Origin: Phycisphaerales bacterium
GTDB lineage: Bacteria > Planctomycetota > Phycisphaerae > UBA1845
Direction: 5' to 3'
Length of the DNA: 36,904 nucleotides
Assembly (NCBI GenBank): GCA_003597935.1
Contig: QZJT01000035.1
Location: 1 to 36,904 of the forward strand
Shown here: one piece after another, positions 22,492 to 29,773 of the stretch
How the letters are laid out: every line of letters begins with the position of its first letter
Numbering within the stretch: the first letter of the stretch is position 1
The notes under the pieces: generated by a model
Seen by the model: the letters and a program-made list of their open reading frames with translations, nothing else
Told to the model about the DNA's origin: nothing
Databases searched by the model: none
Position numbers and translations under genes: made by a program

Positions 22492-23331
22492 TCATCGGTC
22501 GCGCCAGCGCTCGTCCGCCGTGAACTCGCACGCCGACCAGATTCCCGCCAGCGCGCGGAGCAAAGCGGCCACCACCAGCCCGCCGACGCCGTAGGCCAGA
22601 AAGAGCAGACTCATGCCCAAGGTGAACGGCGCCGCCATGACGGCGCCCGCCATCACGACGAGTGACGATATCTTCAATACCGTCGCCAGCCCGTTGATTC
22701 GTCCCACCGACCCTTCGATCCGGGCCGGCGCCGGCCGGTCGCCATGCTCGCGCGGCGCCAGCCGATGCCCGCACCTCATGCAGACCCGTGCCCCATCCGA
22801 GCACTTTCGCCCGCACGCCGGGCAGCGGATCAGGCGCGGGCGTGGCAGCAATTCGTCGTCGCCGCAAGCGGCGGGCGACCCGGCCGCGCGAGTCTCTTCT
22901 TCGGCCGCGAGATGTCCCGCTTCACCACCCGCCGACGAGCCGTCCACGGCGCCGGCAGCCGACACGGCCGTGGCGTCGGGCGACGACTGAGCCTCCCCAG
23001 CCGGGGCATTCGTTGCTCCCGGCCGTTCCCGCGCCGTAGACGCCTCGCGTGCCCTCCGCTCCGCGACGGCCTCCAGCCGCTGCCGCTCGCCTGCCTCTTC
23101 CGCCTGCTTTCGACGCCGCATGGTCTTGAACGCCCGAAGGCTGGCGTGCCGGCCGCAGTGATCGCACTGCACGATGGCGGTGAAGTCGAACCCGCGCTCC
23201 GGCGGCATGATCTCCACGTCTTCTTCGCAGTTCGGGCAAGTGCCGGTGATGGTGGCCGGCGAGAGCGTGGACGCGGGGGCGTCCACCTTCTTGACGGCAT
23301 CAGCCAGCTTCTTGAGCGGGTTTTCGGACAT
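22492..23331 (-). CDS. Zinc-ribbon membrane protein of unknown function
   Basis: A 279-residue protein. An N-terminal CPNCEED...CDHCG pair (about 32-64) is followed by a basic Glu/Arg-rich helix, then a low-complexity Ala/Gly/Glu linker. A second ribbon, RCPACGRKC...CMRCGHRLAPRE (about 170-195), precedes two C-terminal membrane helices (KISSLVVMAGAVMAAPFTL and LLFLAYGVGGLVVAALL). The architecture suggests a membrane-anchored metal-binding protein; no function is known to me. The ATG at 23331 starts the conserved-looking part; the frame above it is arginine-rich and unlikely. It stands alone. Confidence 0.72.
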   Translation of the reverse strand: MSENPLKKLADAVKKVDAPASTLSPATITGTCPNCEEDVEIMPPERGFDFTAIVQCDHCGRHASLRAFKTMRRRKQAEEAGERQRLEAVAERRAREASTARERPGATNAPAGEAQSSPDATAVSAAGAVDGSSAGGEAGHLAAEEETRAAGSPAACGDDELLPRPRLIRCPACGRKCSDGARVCMRCGHRLAPREHGDRPAPARIEGSVGRINGLATVLKISSLVVMAGAVMAAPFTLGMSLLFLAYGVGGLVVAALLRALAGIWSACEFTADERWRDR

Positions 23332-23762
23332 CGACCGCCATGCTACCACAACACGCCGCCGCAGAGTCCCCTGTCGACCATCCGGGCCACAATCCGAACC
23401 GCGAGCGTAAGCGACCGGCCGCGCGGTGCAGGGCAAAGACACCCCGGGCAACCATGCACCGGCCGCGAGCCTCGGCGTCAGTTCGTGCGAACCTGATTCA
23501 TCCGCGTGGGGCGACGAATCGCGCACATGCCTCGAGTGCCGCCGGAGCGGCACCTGCGCGACGCCAACCCGCTCTTCCGATAACCACATTGGCCCCTTCC
23601 CCCGCCGTATCCGATACTCCATGAAGCACGTGTGCGGGACAGATTCCCCACGCGCCGCGCCCGCGTCCTAAACCCCGCACAGACAGCGGACGATAACACC
23701 GGCAATGCGGCGGCCCCGTCGGCGCACGGTGATGTCCACGGCACGCACCAGGGATGACCTTC
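23332..23762. other. Intergenic, gene-free, with a common-type repeat fragment
   Basis: About 430 bp between divergent genes. A stretch GAACCGCGAGCGTAAGCGAC near 23396 resembles GAGCGTAAGCGACC repeats that I recall as frequent in planctomycete intergenic DNA. No convincing small gene or promoter was identified. Confidence 0.4.
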
Positions 23763-24641
23763 ATGGCGGTTGAAACGGCCGACAAGAGCAAGGCGATCGT
23801 GACCAAGGCCCTGTCGTCGCTGGGCGAGATCGCAACGCTCCCCGAAATCACGGTCAAGATCATCGAGATCGTGGAGAACCCCCGCAGCACCGCCCGCGAT
23901 CTGCACGAGGTCATCAAGCACGACCCGGCGCTTTCGGTGAAGGTCCTGAAAGTCGTGAACTCGGCCTTCTACGGCCTGCCCGGGCAGATCGCCAGCATCG
24001 ACCGCGCCATCATCCTGCTGGGCCTGTCGGCGGTGAAGAACATCGCCATCGCCGCCTCCATCGCCCGCCTGTTCAAAGGAGGACGCATCTCGGAGGAGTT
24101 CAGCGCCGCCGACCTGTGGCGGCACAGCCTGGCCGTGGGCGTGGCCTGTCGGGCCATCGCTCAGCGCACCCATTATCCGGTCCAGCCGGACGAGGTGTTC
24201 GTGGCCGGCCTGATCCACGACATGGGGATCCTGGTCGAGCGGCAGGCGTTCCCCGAGCAGCTCACCGAGGTCATCACCCGTTATTCCGCCGGCGAGGGCG
24301 ACTTCCTCGACATCGAGCGCCAGGTCATCGGCGCCGATCACCAGGCGTTCGGGGCGGGACTGACCACCAAGTGGAAGTTCCCCCGCCACCTGAGGGCGGC
24401 CGCGGGCTTCCATCACAACCCGATGGCGCTCAGCCCGGAGTTGCAGAAGATCGGCCACCTGGTGCAGACGGCCGACGTGCTGTGCTGCCAGGAGAAGCTC
24501 GGCTTCTACCACACCGCCGAAAAGGGCAGCATCACCGACCACATGCTCGACGACATCGGCATCACCCGCGAACAGCTCGAAGAAACCCGGGCCGAACTGC
24601 CGGACGACCTCTCCGACGCCGAATCCACGCTGGCCGTGTGA
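23763..24641 (+). CDS. HDOD domain signalling protein
   Basis: A 292-residue single HDOD-domain protein. Typical blocks are LPEITVKIIEIVENPRST, VIKHDPALSVKVLKVVNSAFYG, IDRAIILLGLSAVKNIA, then LWRHSLAVGVACRAIAQ, VFVAGLIHDMGILV and HHNP. HDOD proteins are catalytically inactive relatives of HD phosphohydrolases acting in regulation (motility, stress, cyclic-di-GMP networks). AGGG ten bases upstream favours the ATG at 23763 over 23754. It is convergent with the nucleotidyltransferase-HD gene; no partner domain or kinase is adjacent. Confidence 0.9.
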   Translation: MAVETADKSKAIVTKALSSLGEIATLPEITVKIIEIVENPRSTARDLHEVIKHDPALSVKVLKVVNSAFYGLPGQIASIDRAIILLGLSAVKNIAIAASIARLFKGGRISEEFSAADLWRHSLAVGVACRAIAQRTHYPVQPDEVFVAGLIHDMGILVERQAFPEQLTEVITRYSAGEGDFLDIERQVIGADHQAFGAGLTTKWKFPRHLRAAAGFHHNPMALSPELQKIGHLVQTADVLCCQEKLGFYHTAEKGSITDHMLDDIGITREQLEETRAELPDDLSDAESTLAV

Positions 24642-24669
24642 CGACGCAGGCGCGGTCGGGCACGGGCGT

Positions 24670-25797
24670 TCACTCCGGCCCGTCCGCCAGGCAGCGGACG
24701 AACTCCAGCGCTTCGTCCACCGTCGGCACGGGCACGCCCGTCCTGCGGGCCTGGTCGTCCACGTCGCGCAGGTCCATGAGGTCCTCGAACCACTCGCTGC
24801 TCTGCAGGGCGGACTTGATCTTGACCGGCAACGTCCCCGCCTTCAGCTCCAGCGCCCGCATGTGGTTTTCGATCAGAAACGCGGTGCGCTGCGTGACCAG
24901 ACCCTCGAGCGCCTCCATCGCGGCGGCGACGTGGTCGCGCGGGTCGATGGCCTTGCCCACATCGTGCAGCAGCGCCGCGGTGATGAACTCCTCGTCGTAG
25001 GGGCGCAGCGCCCGGGCCAGATCGAAGGCCTGCAGGCTGTGATAGAGGGCGTCGCCTTCGGGGTGATACTCGGGGTTTTGCCGAACGCCCTCCAGCCGCT
25101 CCAGCAGCGACTTGAAGACCGGGATCGGATCGGTCCAGGCGGCGAAGTCGCCGTCGCGGAGGGCGTCGAGGTCGGCGTCGGGATAGTCGTCGCGAATGCG
25201 CCGTTCGAGCTGCGGCACGGTCAGCGACTCGATCGCCTTGCCGGTGATCGAACTCTTGAAAACGTAGCTGACCTTGTCGCGCGGGTAGACGGTCAGCTCG
25301 AACTGAAGCGCCGCCCCGCGAGGCGAGCGGTCCGACACGTGGACGTGGGTGAAGAGGCGCTCCTGGTGGTGCTTGATGATCCGCTTGCGTTCGACGGTGT
25401 AGACGAGCCGGTCCTCGTCGAGGATCGCGGTCACGGCCGCGGCGTTGTCGCTGAAGACGTGGATGTCCACGTCGGAGCCTTCGCGCACGTGGCCGGTGGC
25501 GGCGCTTCCGATCAGCTTCGGGTGGAAGGCCGCCAGCCGCCACATCAGTCTGAGGGCCGCCAGCCGCATCTCGCGCAGATTCGCGAAGCGGCTTTCACCC
25601 TCATGGATGGCCGTGAGCCGCTCGATCTGCTCGCGGATCTCGCGGTTGGAGGGCAGGTTCCGCGGCCGCAGCCGCGGATCGAGGCCAAGCTGGCGGGCGG
25701 CCTTGCGCTTGGCGGTGTAATACTCCGATTCCGTCCGCTCGTACATCATGCGGGCGGCGTCGATGGCGATGCGTTTGCGCAGCTTTCGATCAGGCAT
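24670..25797 (-). CDS. Nucleotidyltransferase-fold and HD-domain protein
   Basis: A 375-residue protein. After an Arg/Lys-rich helical N-terminus (1-90) a nucleotidyltransferase signature appears: LIGSAATGHVREGSDVDIHV with Gly97-Ser98 and Asp109/Asp111. The C-terminal half has an HD phosphohydrolase pattern: YHSLQAFDLA (His253), ALLHDVGKAID (His278-Asp279) and His289. The combination resembles tRNA-nucleotidyltransferase or (p)ppGpp/uridylyltransferase-type architectures, but it fits none cleanly, so substrate is left open. Its first 42 codons are duplicated at 27885-28014, upstream of the DarTG module. The ATG at 25797 is supported by both copies. Confidence 0.78.
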   Translation of the reverse strand: MPDRKLRKRIAIDAARMMYERTESEYYTAKRKAARQLGLDPRLRPRNLPSNREIREQIERLTAIHEGESRFANLREMRLAALRLMWRLAAFHPKLIGSAATGHVREGSDVDIHVFSDNAAAVTAILDEDRLVYTVERKRIIKHHQERLFTHVHVSDRSPRGAALQFELTVYPRDKVSYVFKSSITGKAIESLTVPQLERRIRDDYPDADLDALRDGDFAAWTDPIPVFKSLLERLEGVRQNPEYHPEGDALYHSLQAFDLARALRPYDEEFITAALLHDVGKAIDPRDHVAAAMEALEGLVTQRTAFLIENHMRALELKAGTLPVKIKSALQSSEWFEDLMDLRDVDDQARRTGVPVPTVDEALEFVRCLADGPE

Positions 25798-25800
25798 GGA
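25671..25800. repeat. 130-bp direct repeat, copy 1 (5' end of intact gene)
   Basis: Matches 27885-28014 in the same orientation, offset 2214 bp, with about three base differences. It covers the first 42 codons and start codon of the nucleotidyltransferase-HD gene. Confidence 0.92.
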
Positions 25801-25909
25801 TCCGCGGCGGTCGGCCGGCCGACTGCACGATGATAGCAGCGTGGAAACGCGCAAGCGATGCGGGGGGGGGCAGCGTTCCGGCGTCGTGGCGTGCCATGCT
25901 CATCGTGAA

Positions 25910-26959
25910 CTAACGCGTCGCGCCACCTGTCCAGCCCGCGGCATCGAGGTGTTCCCACGCAACCCGGATGTGTTCCGCCTTGAACAACTGCCGTTTGCGG
26001 TCGTTCCACACATGTACGTGGTCGATCGCTTCCTCGTACGAGGTCGCGGGGGGCGAGTCGTGCCTGGCCACGTAGTGGACGGAGGACAGCAATTCCAGGC
26101 CGTAGGGCGTCTCGAAACCCTGGATGAGCCGTCCGACGCGCTCCAGACGCGCCAGCGCCGCCGGTTCCGAGTTGAGGAAGTCCGATGCTTCCTGTGCCGC
26201 GTTCCCGACGAGTCTGATCTCCCGGTCGGGGCTTCGTTCGCCGTCATAGCCGTCGATGTAGTGGCCTTCGAGAAGCTCCAGCACCTTGTTCAGATTGTCG
26301 GCGTACGGCCCGTAGGGGCCTTTCTCGACTTTCAGGCGAAGCGGTTCGCCGGCTTCCTGCAGGAAGTACGCCAGCTTCTGAATCTCCAGCAGTGTGATCT
26401 GGTATGCCAGGACGGAGTACCGCTCCATGGCCGCAATGAACAGGGCCCGCGCCCGCGTGAGTTTCGGTCGCTGCGTCCTGACGACGCGCTCCCGCGGCGC
26501 CGCTGTGCCATGCGGAGCGAAGACCAGGACTCGAACCTCGGGAATCGCCGAAAAGGCCGCCTCGATCATCGGTCGCACCCGCGACCAGGCAAGCCCGCCG
26601 TTGCCACAGCCCAGCGGCGGGACCGCGATCGACCGTATACCGTACTGCCGGACGGACTCGATGAGTGCGACCAGGCCCGACTCGATGTCCTTGTAGCTCG
26701 ACTTGCGGAACCACTCTCGCTTGGACGGAAAGTTGATGACGTACTTTGGACCGTGCAGCGCTTCGGTCGGCCAGACCTGGACGTGGCCTGGCTGGATCTC
26801 TCCGCGCTCGCAGGCGCGCCAGTAGACCTCCGCCATCTCTGGATAGGCTTGTTTGAACTGCAGCGCGATTCCTTTACCCATGACGCCGACGCAGTTGACG
26901 GTGTTCACGAGGGCTTCGGCATCCGCCTCCAACAGGTTCCCTTCGGTCATTTCGATCAC
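25910..26959 (-). CDS. darG: DarG-type antitoxin: macro domain DNA ADP-ribosylglycohydrolase
   Basis: A 349-residue protein. The N-terminal macro domain (about 1-155) has LVNTVNCVGVMGKGIALQFK, the INFPSK stretch with Lys80, where the catalytic lysine of characterised DarG lies, and VPPLGCGNGGLAW. DarG removes ADP-ribose from thymidine placed by DarT. The C-terminal part (about 165-349; ALFIAAMERY, EIQKLAYFLQEAG, VEKGPYGPYA) matches the DarG region that also binds DarT. It starts with GTG at 26959, five bases after GGAGG, and its GTGA overlaps the darT stop. All visible motifs look intact although darT is interrupted. Confidence 0.9.
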   Translation of the reverse strand: MIEMTEGNLLEADAEALVNTVNCVGVMGKGIALQFKQAYPEMAEVYWRACERGEIQPGHVQVWPTEALHGPKYVINFPSKREWFRKSSYKDIESGLVALIESVRQYGIRSIAVPPLGCGNGGLAWSRVRPMIEAAFSAIPEVRVLVFAPHGTAAPRERVVRTQRPKLTRARALFIAAMERYSVLAYQITLLEIQKLAYFLQEAGEPLRLKVEKGPYGPYADNLNKVLELLEGHYIDGYDGERSPDREIRLVGNAAQEASDFLNSEPAALARLERVGRLIQGFETPYGLELLSSVHYVARHDSPPATSYEEAIDHVHVWNDRKRQLFKAEHIRVAWEHLDAAGWTGGATR

Positions 26960-27633
26960 GGCAGCCTCCCCCGACGATAATACCAGGAAGGTTCGCAAAA
27001 CACCCGCGGCCGGTGCCGGTCCGGGTACGCGGCCAGGATCGCCCTGACGCGGTCCGACGCCTTCTGGTTCAGGACACCGATCTCCCCAACCAGGGGCCAC
27101 GGCATCGCCCCATGAACCAGGAACTCGGCCTGCTTCTTCTCCTGCCGGTCCGGGTACTCGGGCGTGGTGCTCCACTGCTCGGCATACGCCACATCGAAGT
27201 CGACGATGCCGAGTTGATCCAGGCGATCGGAAAACGATGCGACCCGCGCCAGTGAGTGCCGGTCGGTGAAGACGAAACGAAGACCTGCCGACGCCACCAC
27301 CTGTGCAGAGGAGACGAGGTAGGCGATGGCAGACTGGTCCACCCGCTTCACGCCCCATCCGGTGTGAATGCGGTACAGCATCGGCGAACGGGGACCGAAG
27401 TAGAAGCCGACGTAGTCCCGAATCTCCCCGCCGGGACCGCACGGGACGCGGGCGCGGGCGCGGTCCATTTGCGTCTGGGTAGCGCGAATGCCGACTTACG
27501 GAAGTCCGTCATCGGGCACTCGGCTCGGGGCGTGGAGCGCATCTCGCGCCAGCAGCGTGGTGAGGCAATCGACGTGGACCATCCGATAGATCGGCGTCCG
27601 CTCAAGCACCCGGCTGGGCGGGGCCGAGGGCAT
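26956..27633 (-). pseudogene. darT: DarT-type DNA ADP-ribosyltransferase toxin, interrupted by an in-frame stop
   Basis: The 226-codon frame from ATG 27633 reads as a DUF4433/DarT protein: TPIYRMVHVDCL (13-24), then RARVPCGPGG..RDYVGFYFGPRSPMLY (60-87), and QAEFLVHG (168-175) with Glu170, the expected catalytic glutamate. Codon 46 is TAA (27498-27496), where the family pattern GLPY predicts a Tyr (TAC or TAT), so one base change explains it. DarT attaches ADP-ribose to thymidine in single-stranded DNA and works in anti-phage defence. The ATG overlaps the stop of the upstream gene (TGATG), confirming the start. Restart at Met56 (27468) would lose the N-terminal strand. A sequencing error or stop read-through are the alternatives. 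Confidence 0.82.
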
Positions 27634-27842
27634 CAGATGCCGATCCCAATCAGTGCAGTGAACCCGCGGCTCCCCATCCTCTTGGCATTACGACGGTTCG
27701 CTTTTCCTTCGCACCTGATGCGCTTGGTCTTCGTGATGACGAGATCGCGCAGAAAGACGTCCGAAGTGTCGCGGGTCTCCAGTTCGGCGCCCCCGTCCCT
27801 GAGTTCCATTGCGACGTCAATGGACTTGATCGTCACCTTCAC
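27633..27842 (-). CDS. Small conserved-looking protein, first gene of the DarTG operon
   Basis: A 69-residue basic protein beginning KVTIKSIDVAMELRDGG and continuing FLRDLVITKTKRIRCEGK. I recognise this as similar to short 60-70 residue proteins with GDLVITKT..IWCxGK, whose function is unknown to me. It starts with GTG at 27842 with AAGGAG six bases upstream, and its TGA overlaps the darT ATG by one base. The C-terminus (RMGSRGFTALIGIGI) looks degraded relative to what I recall. It is likely co-expressed with darT-darG; whether it serves the system is open. Confidence 0.65.
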   Translation of the reverse strand: MKVTIKSIDVAMELRDGGAELETRDTSDVFLRDLVITKTKRIRCEGKANRRNAKRMGSRGFTALIGIGI

Positions 27843-28011
27843 TTTCGGCTCCTTTTGCACTCGGATGGCTGCGTGGTGACCTCCGCCGCGGATCGAGGCC
27901 AAGCTGGCGGGCGGCCTTGCGCTTGGCGGTGTAGTACTCCGATTCCGTCCGCTCGTACATCATGCGGGCGGCGTCGATGGCGATGCGTTTGCGCAGTTTT
28001 CGATCGGGCAT
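27817..28011 (-). pseudogene. Truncated 5' copy of the nucleotidyltransferase-HD gene
   Basis: From ATG 28011 the first 42 codons are almost identical to the intact gene at 25797, then the frame departs into unrelated sequence at 27884 and stops at 27817, inside the start of the 69-residue gene. It keeps the original start codon but none of the NTase or HD motifs. It overlaps the small gene by 26 bp and lies in the same direction, so a transcript from the old promoter would run into the DarTG module. Confidence 0.85.
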
Positions 28012-28014
28012 GGA
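27885..28014. repeat. 130-bp direct repeat, copy 2 (upstream of DarTG)
   Basis: Second copy of 25671-25800. The match begins at GCCGCGGATCGAGG and ends three bases outside the start codon; beyond that only patchy similarity to 25801-25860 remains (for example CATGATA against CGATGATA). Confidence 0.92.
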
Positions 28015-28213
28015 ATCGCCGCGGCCCTGTGGCCGGTTGCGTCATGATACCCCCGTCGAAACAGGCGAGCCACCTGGCGCTCCCGGCGACGTGGTTCAAA
28101 GGTGCTGAGTCTTCTGGCGGGCAAGTCCACGGTGGGCGCTGCCCGTGCGGACGTGGCGTCCCTACGGGTCGCCTGGCGTGAGCCCGGCGATTCCAGGTGG
28201 ACAACCTGGTCTT

Positions 28214-28975
28214 TCAGTTCGACTTCACCGGGGGATGGCGGGCCCCGGTGTCTTCTTCCGGACGGGTCCGCGCACACGGGTCCGCGACCTTCGCCTTCTG
28301 GCAAGGATGGATCCCGGTCTTCGATGCGCCGGAATCGGCCGCGGGCTTCTCATCGTCCGCAACCGGCTGTCCGGTGCAGGCGGCCATCATGCGACGATAC
28401 TCGGCGAGCGTGGGCAGGCCGACGGACAGGCGCCGCTGGTCCACCTGATCGGCGTTCTCGATGGGCCTGGGTTGGAGCAGGCCGTCCACCTCGTGAAACT
28501 GGGTGCCGTACACCTGAAGCTCGCCGTGGTTGACGCGCACCCGATCGGTGAGGTACGCCACGTCAATCGGCGACACCTCGTCCTCACCGAACCCCTCCAT
28601 CAAGTCCAGACACAGAGACTGAAAGGCAGGATCGCGATCGGCGTGCTGGACCAGGAGCCAGGCGGCATGGGCTCCGTCGGCGCCCACCGCGCTGCGGGTC
28701 GGCCAGCCGGTTCTTTCCACGACCGATTTCATCCAACTCGTGTTGCACTCGTCGATCTCGCCCACCGCCTCGATCACCCGTTGCCGGTCCGAGTTGTCCG
28801 GCGCCTGGACGGCACGCCGTGCCGCCTGGTCCTTCTCGACCCGCTCCAGAAGCTCAGAGCGGATGTCCGGGTGGGCACACTCGTCCGGCGGCGGATCCAG
28901 CGCGGCGGTGCCGGGCACGACGACAAACGCAGTGATTCCCAGAAGACCCGTCCATCGCGTAAGAGTGCGTGACAT
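28214..28975 (-). CDS. DUF6624-like exported protein
   Basis: A 253-residue protein with a signal peptide (LLGITAFVVVPGTAA, about 11-25). The core GWPTRSAVGADGAHAAWLLVQHADRDPAFQ followed by SPIDVAYLTDRV and YGTQF is the pattern of DUF6624, a family without known function found in many secreted bacterial proteins. The C-terminus is polar and low-complexity. The ATG at 28975 has GGAG seven bases upstream. It stands alone, between the truncated gene copy and a long gene-free stretch. Confidence 0.75.
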   Translation of the reverse strand: MSRTLTRWTGLLGITAFVVVPGTAALDPPPDECAHPDIRSELLERVEKDQAARRAVQAPDNSDRQRVIEAVGEIDECNTSWMKSVVERTGWPTRSAVGADGAHAAWLLVQHADRDPAFQSLCLDLMEGFGEDEVSPIDVAYLTDRVRVNHGELQVYGTQFHEVDGLLQPRPIENADQVDQRRLSVGLPTLAEYRRMMAACTGQPVADDEKPAADSGASKTGIHPCQKAKVADPCARTRPEEDTGARHPPVKSN

Positions 28976-29772
28976 CGCCTGACTCCGGCCATTGATTCTT
29001 GCAGCATTCCTGACGGCGGCCCTGTCCAGTCTAGCGGATCATCACCGGCGGCGAATCAGGCCGCATCGAGTTGTTGCGCGCAGGTTGCGCGAGTTCATGT
29101 CGCCGCCGGCGGAAGTGGCGCCCCGTCCTGCCTGCCGCTTCCTTTTCCCGACGCGGCCACAGTGTAGATCGTCGCCTGCGCCGACCTGCCCGGTCCGCGG
29201 CGGGCTGCGCTGTTCCGCCGCCCCGGCGACGGTGCACGCTGTCCGCGCCAGCCGGTACCGCGCCCGGCTCCGCCCCGCCGGAGCGGGAACCGCCGTGTTC
29301 GACACGGCCGATATGCTGAATGCGTTGGGCCACAGGTAGCGTCCGCCATCTGTTTGCGTCAGCCGTCACTCGGATTTACCGTGCATTCCGCAGCGAACTG
29401 CCGCCCGGCGAAGAAGGGGGGGCAAGGCGGTCCTTGCGCGTGGACGAGTTACGAAGTGGGCCTGGCGAACGGCCGGCGCCCGGGGAGTTGATCATCATGC
29501 ACCGGTGTATCCGGACATCACCGCACGGCACTGCCGACCACCATCAGGCGCACGATACCAGGGCAGCGGAAGGCAGCGCCGGAGTCGCCATACGCGCGGC
29601 GGCGTTCCTGGGACCGCCTGGCTCCAGCCTGGCGTCCGTCGGAACGGCCTACGCGGGAGGAAAACGGCATCCGGACGGGAACTCCGCGCGGGCTGACCTG
29701 CCTGCCCTGCGTGCCCTGCCTGCCCTGCCTGCCGGCAGGCACGGCGGCAGGCAGGAGTTCCGCGGCTCGCTG
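28976..29772. other. About 800 bp without a convincing gene
   Basis: An open frame continuous with the downstream giant gene begins at 29320, but its first 151 codons have no domain, no export signal before about codon 155, and cross the REP-like element at 29677-29773. I treat them as non-coding. The promoter of the giant gene should lie here; no clear pair was identified. Confidence 0.5.
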
Positions 29773-29773
29773 G
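29677..29773. repeat. Long imperfect inverted repeat with CCTGCC tandem core
   Basis: GAACTCC (29680-29686) pairs with GGAGTTC near 29754-29760 and CTGCCTGCC pairs with GGCAGGCAG; the inside is a CCTGCC/CTGCC simple repeat. The outer edges (CCGCGCGGGCTGA and CCGCGGCTCGCTGG) belong to the dispersed family seen at 10568 and 22362, as if that element had been expanded from within. Confidence 0.75.

Noticed and set aside
25862..25870. G9 tract as a phase-variation switch
   Set aside because: It lies between genes, not near a start codon or a promoter pair, and other G runs are common in this GC-rich window.
26960..27442. Upstream extension of darG giving a 510-residue protein
   Set aside because: The extension is the out-of-frame shadow of darT; the GTG at 26959 has a strong ribosome site and overlaps the darT stop.
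29320..29772. N-terminal 151-codon extension of the giant lipoprotein
   Set aside because: No domain or signal in it, it crosses a repeat element, and a lipoprotein export signal appears only after 29773.
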